A DNA stretch of 48,446 bases. Source: Ruminococcus sp. (GTDB lineage: Bacteria; Bacillota; Clostridia; Oscillospirales; Acutalibacteraceae). The notes under the pieces were generated by a model that ran no database searches, was not told the origin of the DNA, and saw only the letters and a list, made by a program, of their open reading frames with translations. Shown here in pieces: positions 13,523 to 22,572 of this stretch; positions within the stretch are counted from its first letter, which is position 1, and every line of letters starts with the position of its first letter. The position numbers and the translations under genes were made by a program. The DNA is taken from positions 1 to 48,446 of the forward strand of contig SFGA01000008.1 in NCBI GenBank assembly GCA_004556705.1. The letters run 5' to 3'.

Positions 13523-15614
13523 AACTTACCCTCCTTTGCTGGCTCTGCAGGTCACTCAGCATACGGCGGAATTTATCCATCTCGTTATCCAGGACCTCAC
13601 GCAGCTTGTCCGCATCGCCGTTGCCCTTGATGGTGATGTTAGGGGCAAATGTTGCCGTAATGCTCCCGCCGCCTAAGGGGCTGCCCATGATGCGATTGGT
13701 TTCTGCCAACAGGCCTATATTTCTGGCGGTCGGAGTATGCGGAATGGCTGACTCGCCACTGCTTTCCGCAAAGGTTGTCAGAAATGCGCCTTTACCGTAG
13801 ATGCCGCCGCTTGCGTTATGGGCCACATCGCTGCCGTTGCCCTGAGCCGTGATGTTTACCTTGCCAAAAATAGGCTTGGCCAGAAAATCACTGATAGCTT
13901 TCCATTTGCTGGATATCCAGTCAAATGCTCCGGTAAATTTGTCCTTGATGCCGTCGATAAAGCTTGTCAGCGCCGCTTTGGGGTTATCCCAGAGCGTGAT
14001 GAAAAACTGTTTAACTGTATCCCAGTTGGTGTACAGATAATAGCCTGCAGCAACCAGCGCCACGATACCTGCTATCACCCAGCCAATAGGGCAGGCATAC
14101 ATGGCCACGTTCATGGCCCACTGCGCGGCCGTGGCGAAAATTGTTGTCGCCTGAAACGCCTTGGAGATGACGCTATATGCAATCATCGCCGTTTTAAAGG
14201 CGTTGACTACCGCGCTTCCCATGCTGACGGCAGCGACAAATCCAGTCAAAGCTACACCGACAACACCGATGCCGATTGCAAATTTAGCCATCGTCTCGTT
14301 ACCTGCCAGCATACCGAAAAATTTAGCGCCGGTCTCAGCTGCGGATGCAACAGCAGGCAGAAAAGCCTGGCCAATAGAAATCTGCGTCGACTCGATAGCA
14401 GAGTTAAGACGGGTAACAGCACCTTTGGCGTTGTTTTGCATCTTTTTGGCCATCTCATCGGCTGCGCCACCTGATTTTTCCAGCTTGGTCACGAGCTCAT
14501 CAAAGGTCTTGTCGCCACTGTTGAGCACGGCAAGCCAACCGGTAGCTGCTTCCTGGCCAAAAATCGCTTTCATGGCTGCCAGCTTTTCTTCCCGGCCTAG
14601 GTTCTTCGTTTTTTCCCTCAGCTCGGTAAGGATAGCAGACATTTTTCGAGGACCGTTGGTATCGCTGAGCTTGATACCCAGGCTTTCCAGAGCCATAGCA
14701 GATTCTTTCTGTTCGGCTGTGATGTCGTTCATGGACATCCCCAGCTGCTCCATCGCCTTGGCTGCCATTTTCGGCGGCCCTGCAAGCCTTAAAAAGCCCG
14801 CACGCAAGGCCGTGCCCGCCTGACTTGCCTTGATACCACTGTTGGCCATCAGACCTGCCAGCGCAGCCGTCTCCTCCATAGACGCGCCAAACGCATGAGC
14901 TACCGGCGCGGCATATTTCATGGTGTCGCCCAGCATCTCGACATTGGTGTTGGTGTTGGTGATAACGGTAGCGTACACGTCAGCCATATGGGTTGACTGG
15001 TCAGCAGCCAGCCCGAACGCTGTCAGGTTATCGGACACGATATCGGCCGTGCGTGCTAGGTCGGTGCCGCCTGCAGCAGCTAGGTTAAGCAGGCCCGGCA
15101 TACCAGCGATAATCTTTTCCGTGTCCCAGCCGGCCATGCCGAGATAACTCATGGCCTCAGCTGCCTGCGTTGCAGTAAACTGAGTAGTCTCGCCCAGCTC
15201 GCGAGCTCTTTTTGTTAATGCTGCAAGGTTATTGTCATTGGCGCGGCAGATAGCGCCTACCTTAGACATGGACGCTTCAAACGTCGCTGCCGTCTTGGTG
15301 GCGGACACAAACGGCGCTGCAATGGTAGTCATGGCACCGAAGCTGCGATTAAAAACCTCCATGCTCGCTTTAGCCTTTCCTATACGGGCGCTGAAAACGC
15401 CCAAGGACTGCAGCGCGAGATTGCGTTGGAACGTCTGCGCCGATATTGAGCCATTTTTAAAGGCTGCAGCAAGGCCGTCCATGGTCTTTTTGTTTCTTTC
15501 CGTCGCCGCGTTGGTATTGGTTAGCGTATTAACGATGCTACTAAACGCGCTGCCAAAGCTCTCTTTGAGCTTAGCGCCGATAATAAACGACATTGTAAAG
15601 TCTTTATTTGCCAT
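13515..15614 (-). CDS. Tail tape measure protein (TP901 type)
   Basis: This 699-residue protein sets tail length and is ejected into the host. The core domain is clear: ATFEASMSKVGAICRANDN, LTKRARELGETTQFTATQAA, EAMSYLGMAGWDTEKII, and PGLLNLAAAGGTDLARTADI. Hydrophobic segments near residues 445-480 and 505-540 fit membrane insertion. The C-terminus is Ser/Gly-rich. It comes directly after the frameshifted gpE/E+E' pair, as usual. GGAAAGGAGG precedes the ATG. Confidence 0.95.
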   Translation of the reverse strand: MANKDFTMSFIIGAKLKESFGSAFSSIVNTLTNTNAATERNKKTMDGLAAAFKNGSISAQTFQRNLALQSLGVFSARIGKAKASMEVFNRSFGAMTTIAAPFVSATKTAATFEASMSKVGAICRANDNNLAALTKRARELGETTQFTATQAAEAMSYLGMAGWDTEKIIAGMPGLLNLAAAGGTDLARTADIVSDNLTAFGLAADQSTHMADVYATVITNTNTNVEMLGDTMKYAAPVAHAFGASMEETAALAGLMANSGIKASQAGTALRAGFLRLAGPPKMAAKAMEQLGMSMNDITAEQKESAMALESLGIKLSDTNGPRKMSAILTELREKTKNLGREEKLAAMKAIFGQEAATGWLAVLNSGDKTFDELVTKLEKSGGAADEMAKKMQNNAKGAVTRLNSAIESTQISIGQAFLPAVASAAETGAKFFGMLAGNETMAKFAIGIGVVGVALTGFVAAVSMGSAVVNAFKTAMIAYSVISKAFQATTIFATAAQWAMNVAMYACPIGWVIAGIVALVAAGYYLYTNWDTVKQFFITLWDNPKAALTSFIDGIKDKFTGAFDWISSKWKAISDFLAKPIFGKVNITAQGNGSDVAHNASGGIYGKGAFLTTFAESSGESAIPHTPTARNIGLLAETNRIMGSPLGGGSITATFAPNITIKGNGDADKLREVLDNEMDKFRRMLSDLQSQQRRVSYA

Positions 15615-15644
15615 TATGCCCCTCCTTTCCTCAGATTTTTCTAT

Positions 15645-16027
15645 TTAGGATTTCTTCTGCAGCTCTACGATTAGCGCTGCCCATTCCAAAAAATCCAAAA
15701 GCGACTCGTTAAGATAAAAATCAATGCCTGTGTAGGTATTGGACGCACAGCCGATAGCTGCACGCCTTATCTCATCGCCGCTGTTTATTCCTGCGCGAAC
15801 AAAAAAGCGTTCACCTTGCCCAAAACCTGAACAAAATCCTTAATCGGCAGTGCCTCGATATCCTCAACCGGTACCTTTATGGCGTGGGCTAACAAGGTGA
15901 TCTGGAATTGACTGGACAACGCAATGGACAAAGTCTGGTCGCCCTGCTGGCGTGCCTCGCGTTCAGCTGCCAGAAAATCTCTGCCGGTTACATTTTGTAA
16001 CGCTTTATCAATATTGTTTAAATCCAT
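15645..16027 (-). CDS. Tail assembly protein, -1 frameshift product (E+E' type)
   Basis: The 0-frame product at 15785-16027 contains T_TTT_TTG (15806-15800), a canonical slippery heptamer in the right phase. A -1 shift there gives 76 residues of the first frame plus 51 more (VRAGINSGDEIRRAAIGCAS to FLEWAALIVELQKKS), ending at TAA 15647-15645. The total is 127 residues. Programmed frameshifting just upstream of the tape-measure gene is conserved in phages; the two products act as tape-measure chaperones. The extension ends just upstream of the tape-measure ribosome binding site. Confidence 0.85.
15785..16027 (-). CDS. Tail assembly protein, 0-frame product (gpE type)
   Basis: This 80-residue protein (MDLNNIDKALQNVTGRDFLA to VLGKVNAFLFAQE) is the short chaperone of the tape-measure assembly pair. 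It ends with TAA soon after the slippery site. It lies between the tube gene and the tape-measure gene, the standard place of P2 gpE. Confidence 0.85.
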   Translation of the reverse strand: MDLNNIDKALQNVTGRDFLAAEREARQQGDQTLSIALSSQFQITLLAHAIKVPVEDIEALPIKDFVQVLGKVNAFLFAQE

Positions 16028-16092
16028 AGTATTTTATCTCCTACGTTAAATTTTAAGCCCCCGGACTGTGCCGGAGGCTGTTAAATCACCGC

Positions 16093-16611
16093 TTACGCCA
16101 GGCCTAAAGCCTCGCGGATGTCGGCCATGTAATCAACGCCGCCGATGTTGCAGATGTAGTTAAATTTGTCAAGCTCCAAGACGGTTTCGCCGTCCACGGA
16201 AACCTTGATATAAGCCGTCTCAATGGTGTTGGCGGTGCCAGTAGTAGTGCCTACATCGAGCTTGCCCAGCTCGGTTTTTTTAGGCACACCACGGACAACG
16301 CATTTTACCGGACGGCTGATATATCTGCCAGTGGAGCTGTCGTATACCTGCTGAGCGCCGCGCAGGTCAAGGTTGACGCCGGTCTGCGCCGCCAGCATGA
16401 CATTACGTTTTTCCAGCGTGCGCCAGTTGAGGACGGTTTCCATGCTGCCAAAATGGCCCAGAACAGGGCTGTCAAATTCGCCGGCAATTCCAGCACCTTT
16501 GACGGTTTCAGTCATGGCGTCCAGGGACGGGAGCTGCACGTCAGCAACGCCAACGAGGTCGGTGCCATCCTGGTATACGCGGAAATTGATTAATTTCTCA
16601 GGTACCTGCAT
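16093..16611 (-). CDS. Major tail tube protein (P2 FII)
   Basis: This 172-residue protein begins MQVPEKLINFRVYQDGTDLV and contains LPSLDAMTETVKGAGIAGE, DSPVLGHFGSMETVLNWR and the C-terminal LDKFNYICNIGGVDYMADIR. These are typical of contractile-tail tube proteins. It polymerises inside the sheath. It comes directly after the sheath gene. Confidence 0.95.
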   Translation of the reverse strand: MQVPEKLINFRVYQDGTDLVGVADVQLPSLDAMTETVKGAGIAGEFDSPVLGHFGSMETVLNWRTLEKRNVMLAAQTGVNLDLRGAQQVYDSSTGRYISRPVKCVVRGVPKKTELGKLDVGTTTGTANTIETAYIKVSVDGETVLELDKFNYICNIGGVDYMADIREALGLA

Positions 16612-16627
16612 TCAGTCTTCCCTCCTC

Positions 16628-18073
16628 TTAGCCAAATAATGTTTCAAAATAAGCCGGGTCATATTCCAGTACATTCTCAATCTCGCGAGCCGGAGCGCAC
16701 GGAGTGATATAGGTGTGGAATTTGATGATACCGTCCATGAGGTTGGTAACCGGGTTCTCGTCGTCGCGGAACTCTACGCGGCCGCCAAGGATGCAGCCTT
16801 GAGCAGCCAGGCCGTTAAGACGGATGTTCTCACTGTCCATGACAGTTTGGATCAGGCGCTTGTTAATTGGCTTATCAACCTTAGCCCAATAGGTCTGGAT
16901 AAAGGTCTGAGCGTGCCAATAAAACATGCGGCGGATGCTAATAAACGCGTCTTTCGGGTCGGTGTTGGACGGATAGCAGGCGGTGCGATTGCCCCAGCAT
17001 TTCCAGCCACCGATAAAATTAAGCGCGGTAACAACACCCTGGCCGTTGAGGTAACCAGCCTCATCGGGGCCCAGCACAACCTCGGTGCCGTCTTTCAGGC
17101 AGCAGCCATTGATCTGCATGCTCTTATTGGACGGAGACTCGTACGGGATGTCGCCGTTGGCGCTGTCAACGGTCGCGATAACACCCAGCACGTGGGTAGA
17201 CATATGATAGATATCATCACCCATCTTAACCATCGGCCAGCACACAACCTGCGCGGTATCGTTGTAGCTGTTCTGGTTCATCCAGTTTTTGACGTCAGTG
17301 TATTTTTTTACACTGTCGGTCGGTACGTCATTTAAGGTAATTGCCTTAAAATGGCTGTTGATATTGCCTGCCTTAGCTTTCATCACGGCGGCCACTGTGG
17401 GCTCATGACTCCAGCCCGGTGCCAGCACGATGCCAGGCACAAGACCGGTCAACGGAAATACCTTGTTAAGGCATTCCAGGCCTTTAACAGATCCGTCGCT
17501 TACGCTGATGCCGCCAATGATATCATCCTGGTCGACTGCTGTCGGGTCCAACTCGTCATAAGCAAGAATCAGGCTGCTTGCTGCAGATGCGGTGCCGTCA
17601 TCCAGCAGGGTGATTACTAGGGCACCGTCATCATCGTAGGCTGCCTCGTAGTCTTTGCCAGCCACCAGCTCGGAACCAACGGCGGAAGCCTTGATTTTAA
17701 GGGTGTCGAGCAACACCGGCGCATCTAATGTTGCGACTCTGTCAGCAATATCAACGCTTTTGTCGGCAACGCTCTTTTTGTGGGTTTTTGGGTCCAGAAC
17801 GTTGACAAAAACGACCGGGCCGCGGTTGTACAGTGCAAATTGACTGTACATTACCTCACAAAGGGTATACTTAGTCCAATCCTTGCTAAAGCCAAGCTGC
17901 TGCACAGCCTCAGCATAGCTGTAGCACAGGACCGGTCTGTTAGCGGCAGCGCGGTCGGTGGCCAGATGTACCGGGGCGGTACCAAAGACCACAGGCAGGC
18001 CCGCGGTGGTATTTACCGCCGGGACGATGCTTGTCGGAACCTCGCTGACATACACGCCATGTTTATATGCCAT
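16628..18073 (-). CDS. Contractile tail sheath protein (P2 FI)
   Basis: This 481-residue protein contains typical segments: HGVYVSEVPTSIVPAVNTTA, VFGTAPVHLA, a central VVFVNVLDP, and near the C-terminus RRMFYWHAQTFIQTYWAKVD and PINKRLIQTVMDSENIRLN. The sheath contracts to drive the tube through the envelope. It establishes the window as a myovirus-type phage. Confidence 0.96.
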   Translation of the reverse strand: MAYKHGVYVSEVPTSIVPAVNTTAGLPVVFGTAPVHLATDRAAANRPVLCYSYAEAVQQLGFSKDWTKYTLCEVMYSQFALYNRGPVVFVNVLDPKTHKKSVADKSVDIADRVATLDAPVLLDTLKIKASAVGSELVAGKDYEAAYDDDGALVITLLDDGTASAASSLILAYDELDPTAVDQDDIIGGISVSDGSVKGLECLNKVFPLTGLVPGIVLAPGWSHEPTVAAVMKAKAGNINSHFKAITLNDVPTDSVKKYTDVKNWMNQNSYNDTAQVVCWPMVKMGDDIYHMSTHVLGVIATVDSANGDIPYESPSNKSMQINGCCLKDGTEVVLGPDEAGYLNGQGVVTALNFIGGWKCWGNRTACYPSNTDPKDAFISIRRMFYWHAQTFIQTYWAKVDKPINKRLIQTVMDSENIRLNGLAAQGCILGGRVEFRDDENPVTNLMDGIIKFHTYITPCAPAREIENVLEYDPAYFETLFG

Positions 18074-18076
18074 TAA

Positions 18077-18313
18077 TTACACCTCCATAGCTTGTTTGTA
18101 GTATTTGTTGAGCGGTGTACCTGCTTTTCTGGCAGCCTCAACAGCTTCGTTGAGTTGTTCGACTGGAATGAACAACTGCTTTAGCTGAGGGAACTCATCA
18201 AATTCCGCGTCCAGATACTCAGGCAAACCACCGATAAACACCTGATACTGCAGCAGTCTGCCGTGGCTCAGGTTGGGGCCAATATAAATCAGCCTTTTGG
18301 ATTGCTTAGCCAT
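18077..18313 (-). CDS. Small tail protein upstream of the sheath gene
   Basis: ATG 18313 has GGAGGAT at good spacing, giving 78 residues. The sequence (KRLIYIGPNLSHGRLLQYQV, then PEYLDAEFDEFPQLKQLFIP) is unknown to me in function, but small proteins of this kind often precede the sheath gene in P2/Mu-like tails of Firmicutes. It overlaps the end of the previous gene by 8 nt. Confidence 0.7.
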   Translation of the reverse strand: MAKQSKRLIYIGPNLSHGRLLQYQVFIGGLPEYLDAEFDEFPQLKQLFIPVEQLNEAVEAARKAGTPLNKYYKQAMEV

Positions 18314-18761
18314 AATTGATATCCTCCTCATAGGGTTGACCAATCGTATAAATCGCAGTGATTTTTCCCTGCCACTGCGGGGCAGGCTGCATTTCCGGAA
18401 CCTCGAATTTAAGCGGCAGCATCAGGCGATGACGCCCTGCTACAAAACGATGTTTTAAAAGATGCTGGCGCACATGCTCCATAATGTTATAAAGACTGCG
18501 CCAGTCATCAGCATCGCTGTTGTCATAAATACTGAAGCCTATCTCGACGGTCGCCGTGCTCATATCGCCGTCATCGGTATCCTGCGCGCCAGTAACCAGC
18601 GCATAGACAAAGGATGCCTGCTCATCGGCGCTCATCCGTGCAGGCGGATAGCCTGCATAGACTTTCACGGCCCGTTTGCCGGACGGTTGGCGGGTGCTGT
18701 AATCAGCTACGGCCGCCTGCAGGAAGATTGCAAGATTATCCATTAACTCGACTGTAGTCAT
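18306..18761 (-). CDS. Tail completion/terminator-like protein
   Basis: This 151-residue protein has an N-terminal helix (MTTVELMDNLAIFLQAAVAD), then beta strands with ATVEIGFSIYDNSDADDW and the C-terminal APQWQGKITAIYTIGQPYEE. This resembles tail terminator or completion proteins. Its place between the gpZ-like gene and the sheath agrees. The exact family is uncertain. Confidence 0.65.
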   Translation of the reverse strand: MTTVELMDNLAIFLQAAVADYSTRQPSGKRAVKVYAGYPPARMSADEQASFVYALVTGAQDTDDGDMSTATVEIGFSIYDNSDADDWRSLYNIMEHVRQHLLKHRFVAGRHRLMLPLKFEVPEMQPAPQWQGKITAIYTIGQPYEEDINYG

Positions 18762-18771
18762 TAGCTATACC

Positions 18772-19317
18772 TCATTTTAATTTGCCGAAACGGTACTCAA
18801 CCTCATGCAAAAAACGCTCATTAAGCGTAGCTTCCGTCATAGGGGTAAGCTCGCCGATAACGTCACGGGAACCGAACATCTGTGGGACGCTCGGGCCGTA
18901 CGGGACGCGCAAGGGATAACGCGCAGGCTGCTTACGGTGCATCGCACCAGTATAGCCTCGTCGTGACGTACCCAGAAACATACCGGGTACCGATTTAGCA
19001 CCGGTCTGTTTTTTTACCTGCACCTTAACCGGTCCGCGCTTATTGGCGCGCACACGAAATGCGGTCAAGAGCAACGGACGGCCGCGCGAAGCAATGATAC
19101 CATGCATTCTGGCGCTGGATGCACGCCTGATTTTAAGCGTACTCTTGATATCAGCAGCTTTGACAACATAATTTTCGCGGATGGTCTTCGAAGTCTGCGT
19201 CCTCATCTTTGTAACGGTGCGGTTGATAGCGCTGACAGCGGCTAATCTCACCTGTTTGGGCGCATTAGCTAACATCTGCTGTGCATAGGTCAGATTTTTT
19301 GTATCAAGCTCAATCAT
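18772..19317 (-). CDS. Minor tail protein Z-like (neck protein)
   Basis: This basic 181-residue protein carries the Minor_tail_Z pattern: VRLAAVSAINRTVTKMRTQT, a basic middle (TLKIRRASSARMHGIIASRG), then P-rich RYPLRVPYGPSVPQMFGS and a C-terminal helix with LNERFLHEVEYRFGKL. Such proteins lie at the head-tail junction and help tail completion. It overlaps the next gene upstream by 4 nt. Confidence 0.85.
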   Translation of the reverse strand: MIELDTKNLTYAQQMLANAPKQVRLAAVSAINRTVTKMRTQTSKTIRENYVVKAADIKSTLKIRRASSARMHGIIASRGRPLLLTAFRVRANKRGPVKVQVKKQTGAKSVPGMFLGTSRRGYTGAMHRKQPARYPLRVPYGPSVPQMFGSRDVIGELTPMTEATLNERFLHEVEYRFGKLK

Positions 19318-19649
19318 CTGTCATTCGCCGTCAGCTGGATGGTCAATATGCCCATATCATCGCCAACGCTCTCAACCTCATACATCTTATCGTCAAGATA
19401 AAAACGCATGCCGTAGACCGGCACCTCAGGCAGGTCAGCTTTGAGGCAGTTAACCTGCAGCTGGCTGCCGTAGATGCCCGGAAAATAGTCATCTTTGCCC
19501 TGCTGCATCGTCAAAGCCTGCGCCACGGAAATGTCCTGCACAATCGCCTTGCACTCCGTACCGTTAAGGTTGTGGGTTTCGGCAAACTCCGTATCGTTAA
19601 TAAAGACAGCCGCATTATCTGCAGCTATCTGCTCCTGAAACGGAGTCAT
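19314..19649 (-). CDS. Head-tail joining protein (lambda FII-like/Phage_attach type)
   Basis: This 111-residue protein has FINDTEFAETHNLNG, then VCLK-type VNCLKADLPEVPVYGMRFYL and MYEVESVGDDMGILTIQLTA. This beta-rich pattern is typical of stopper or gpFII-like connectors in lambda-like heads. It lies between the capsid genes and the neck genes. It overlaps both neighbours by 4 nt, so translational coupling is likely. Confidence 0.7.
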   Translation of the reverse strand: MTPFQEQIAADNAAVFINDTEFAETHNLNGTECKAIVQDISVAQALTMQQGKDDYFPGIYGSQLQVNCLKADLPEVPVYGMRFYLDDKMYEVESVGDDMGILTIQLTANDR

Positions 19650-19999
19650 TTTACCAGGTCGGCCGCATCAACATCAGGCAGGCCAAGCTCGCAGCCTGCG
19701 TTGATGGCTGCAATGATGTCAGCTTTTTTTGCAGACTTCGCAACGGCAATGCCGTTATCTGCAGCAAGCTGCTGCAGCTGGGCTACAGTCATTTCCTCAA
19801 GATTTTCGTCCGGTGCTTCGATTTCGGTCGGTACCACCGGCGCATCGTCCGGCAGTGGAATAGGCATAGCATATGCAAATTCCTTAGGCGAGGACTCTAC
19901 CAGCGCCTCAGCCACATCGTCCGGCAGGTCAACGACGGAGCCAGCCTTATAGGTAACTCCGTCGCGTACAAGCTCAAATTTATTAACTAAAACTTGCAT
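19646..19999 (-). CDS. Head-packaging accessory protein with a HeH/Rho-N-like domain
   Basis: This 117-residue protein has an N-terminal beta stretch (FELVRDGVTYKAGSVVDLPD), a Pro/Glu-rich linker, and a C-terminal helix-extended loop-helix-like domain (MTVAQLQQLAADNGIAVAKS, then KKADIIAAINAG). Such small domains bind nucleic acid. Genes of this kind lie after the capsid gene in many phages; lambda FI-like packaging help is possible, but this is inference. Confidence 0.65.
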   Translation of the reverse strand: MQVLVNKFELVRDGVTYKAGSVVDLPDDVAEALVESSPKEFAYAMPIPLPDDAPVVPTEIEAPDENLEEMTVAQLQQLAADNGIAVAKSAKKADIIAAINAGCELGLPDVDAADLVK

Positions 20000-20010
20000 T
20001 TTTACACCTC

Positions 20011-21066
20011 TTATTTAACTTTAATGGTGCACCACAGGTCGTTCCAGTCCGGAGCGATTACGCAGCGGGAGGACAGAGCCAGGGAGCTGGTATCGTTTTC
20101 GGTGTCAACAGTGTATTTGGGCACAAACTGGCTCGCATAGGTGTGCAGCGCTTTGTCATCCTCCATCTGTGATACAGCGCCATACAGGCGGCGGCCAATT
20201 TTAGGAGCACCGATGATAACATGGTCAGCCGGGATATACGGCTTAAATTCGCCGGTTTCGTCATCGGCATAACCACCAGCGTAAGAGTAGATTTCCAGGT
20301 TGAGGGACTGGATAAGGCCTACGCGCATCAGGTCAGGACGCTGCAGGCGCGGCTGGATGCTCATAATGGACAGGTTGTTTGCGTTAGGCACGTTGAGCCA
20401 TTTGAGCAGCTGGGTGTTGTCCAGCAGGTACTTGACAACAGTGTCAGATACGATTGCAACAGTCGGGATAATGCCTGCATTCTGGCGGATTTTAGCGGAT
20501 GCATCGCCAATGCAGTCATAGATTTTAGCAGATGCGTTATCCCAGGTATCGCCGCCGGAGAGAGTAGTTTTCTGAGTAAAACCAAAGGTCAGGGTATCGA
20601 CAACCTGAGTGGTGCCGTCATCAGCATAGCCTTTGCACTCGTAGGAGCCGTTAATCAGCAGCTGAGCTGCCATGTACTCCTGACGGCGGTAGCAGGCGTT
20701 GCGCAGGTCAATCAGGTCCTTTGCACGCATATCAGCGGCACGCTCTGCAGGAGTCTTGGTGGAGTAAATGGTCTCGCCAAAGCCGCGACCCTCTACATCC
20801 TCTACGCTGATAACGCGTTTAGGTTTCATCAGCGGCGGGGTGTAGGTCTTGATTTCAGAGCCGCCGCGTGCCAGATTTACGCCTTTGGTGCCGGGCACAG
20901 CAAACGGAGCCATCTTGCGGTCACCTTTGCGCATTTCCATGTCTACCACCTTAGTGGTAAAAACACGCTCGTCGGGGAAGAAAGTGTCTACCAGGGTAGT
21001 GCTGGGTGCGTAAGTGCGTTCCAGCGCCGCCAGCATGGTACGGGTATCGTTTACGTTAAAAGCCAT
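20011..21066 (-). CDS. Major capsid protein (lambda E family)
   Basis: This 351-residue protein has the usual Phage_cap_E length and pattern: LLAAL-type TRTMLAALERTYAPSTTLVD, FFPDERVFTTKVVDMEMRKG, LMKPKRVISVEDVEGRGFGE, and YRRQEYMAAQLLINGSYECK. The C-terminus has SLALSSRCVIAPDWNDLWCT. It forms the icosahedral shell. The decoration protein gene is directly upstream, as in lambda D-E. Confidence 0.95.
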   Translation of the reverse strand: MAFNVNDTRTMLAALERTYAPSTTLVDTFFPDERVFTTKVVDMEMRKGDRKMAPFAVPGTKGVNLARGGSEIKTYTPPLMKPKRVISVEDVEGRGFGETIYSTKTPAERAADMRAKDLIDLRNACYRRQEYMAAQLLINGSYECKGYADDGTTQVVDTLTFGFTQKTTLSGGDTWDNASAKIYDCIGDASAKIRQNAGIIPTVAIVSDTVVKYLLDNTQLLKWLNVPNANNLSIMSIQPRLQRPDLMRVGLIQSLNLEIYSYAGGYADDETGEFKPYIPADHVIIGAPKIGRRLYGAVSQMEDDKALHTYASQFVPKYTVDTENDTSSLALSSRCVIAPDWNDLWCTIKVK

Positions 21067-21079
21067 TGATTATACCTCC

Positions 21080-21463
21080 TTAGTGTACGTCGGTCAGATA
21101 GATGCCAACGCTACGCAGCTCAGCCTCATGTTTGGTGGCGTTATCTGCAGACTGTTTTACAATCAACTTAGAGCGGTTAAACAGGCCGCGGGTGTAGACG
21201 GTGGCCACAACATCGCCAGCTGTGCCTACCACAACATCTCGCGCCAGGACAACACTTGCCACCTGCTCACCGGTGCTTACAGTGCTGTCAACAATTGCGT
21301 ATTTGCCGCTGGTGGTAACCACACCCAGCAGGGTGCCACGCTTCAGCTCGGTTGCAGCGGTCAGTTTTGCGATGGTTACGTTCGCGGTCATCGGGGTGAT
21401 TGCAGTGCCGCCGATGAGCTCATCATAGGTTACACCGGTCATGGTGCTTGCTAATTCTGCCAT
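21080..21463 (-). CDS. Head decoration protein (lambda D family)
   Basis: This 127-residue protein has VTIAKLTAATELKRGTLLGV, GKYAIVDSTVSTGEQ, AVVLARDV-like ASVVLARDVVVGTAGDVVAT and VYTRGLFNRSKLIV, the pattern of HDPD trimers that stabilise the expanded capsid. It lies directly between the protease and the capsid gene, and its ATG overlaps the protease stop. Confidence 0.93.
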   Translation of the reverse strand: MAELASTMTGVTYDELIGGTAITPMTANVTIAKLTAATELKRGTLLGVVTTSGKYAIVDSTVSTGEQVASVVLARDVVVGTAGDVVATVYTRGLFNRSKLIVKQSADNATKHEAELRSVGIYLTDVH

Positions 21464-22572
21464 TATTTTTTACCTCCATAGTTATCCATAGCTTTGACGA
21501 AGGAGTCCATCATCTTAGCATCGTTTGCTGCGGCTTCTTCTTCGTCCGCTTTTGGATTGGAGCCGATGCCGTTGACGCCGGAGTCTTTGTTGTCCTCAAT
21601 CATGTCTTTTACCAGATTTTTAGCCGGAGCATTGTCGCTGTTCTTCTCTACGGTGTCGATGTAGGGTTTGATATCGTCAATGGTCTGGCCGTTCTGTTTG
21701 GCCTGCGTGATCATAGCGGCTACGATTGCATTGTCTTTAGCATCATACGCATCCAGGTCATTGATGCGCTTACGCTCTGCAGCTACGGCTGCAGCAGTAT
21801 TGTCTTCAGCAGGAGCCTGCTGTGCAGGAGCTGCAGCATTTTTGTTAAAGCTGTCAAAAAATCTGATAGCTTTATCAACTAAAGTATTCATGTTTTCTGG
21901 CATTCTATCTGCCTCCTTTGTAGTATTTTTTAGTCCGGCAAAATTTTTAAATTTGCTTACGTCCACGTTAAGCCCATTGATAATCAGGCTGTTGCCGTTA
22001 CGTACGGCCTTTACCTCGCCGTCGATGGCGTCAATAAAACCTTTGTCAAGGCACTCCTGAGCGCCCATCCACGTCTCTGCGTCCATCATCGCGCTGATTT
22101 CCGCCTCAGACACATTGCAGCGTTTGCGATAAGCAGCAATGATGCTGTCCTTGACTCCCTTAAGTGCGTTGAGCACCTTGCTCAGGTCATCGGCGCCATA
22201 ATAATCGTCCAGACCGATTGCCGGATTATGGATCATAAACAGCGCGTTGGCCGGCATGATGATTTTTCTGCCAGCCACAGCCACGATTGTTGCGGCGCTG
22301 GCGCAAAGCCCGTCGATAACAACAGTGACGTTACCCTTGTAGGCAAGCAGCTGGTTATGGATTGCGTGTGCAGCAAACACATCGCCACCGGGCGAATTGA
22401 TGCGGACGGTCACGTCCTTGCCTGCCAGCGCCTCCAGGTCCGACGCAAAATCATTGGCGGTGACGGTATCGCCGCCGTCAAACCAGCTGTGCCCGCTTTT
22501 AATAGGGCCATAAAGCTTGATTTCTGCGCCTGTGCTGGCGTAGTTGTTGATTTCCCAAAACTTTTTACCCAT
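21463..22572 (-). CDS. ClpP-type head maturation protease with a scaffold tail
   Basis: ATG 22572 (MGKKFWEINN), preceded by GGAGGTG, gives about 369 residues. Residues about 20-200 are a ClpP/S49-like serine protease: INSPGGDVFAAHAIHNQLLA, catalytic Ser in GLCASAATIVAVAG, and His in FMIHNPA. The second half is Ala/Asp/Lys-rich and would serve as scaffold (as lambda C/Nu3). It processes the prohead together with the portal and capsid genes beside it. Confidence 0.93.
   Translation of the reverse strand: MGKKFWEINNYASTGAEIKLYGPIKSGHSWFDGGDTVTANDFASDLEALAGKDVTVRINSPGGDVFAAHAIHNQLLAYKGNVTVVIDGLCASAATIVAVAGRKIIMPANALFMIHNPAIGLDDYYGADDLSKVLNALKGVKDSIIAAYRKRCNVSEAEISAMMDAETWMGAQECLDKGFIDAIDGEVKAVRNGNSLIINGLNVDVSKFKNFAGLKNTTKEADRMPENMNTLVDKAIRFFDSFNKNAAAPAQQAPAEDNTAAAVAAERKRINDLDAYDAKDNAIVAAMITQAKQNGQTIDDIKPYIDTVEKNSDNAPAKNLVKDMIEDNKDSGVNGIGSNPKADEEEAAANDAKMMDSFVKAMDNYGGKK

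Noticed and set aside
13818..14823. Long plus-strand frames opposite the tape-measure gene
   Set aside because: They are antisense shadows of a long, alanine-rich gene with biased codons.
20221..21069. 282-codon plus-strand frame opposite the capsid gene
   Set aside because: It is an antisense shadow of a well-identified capsid gene, without a start signal.
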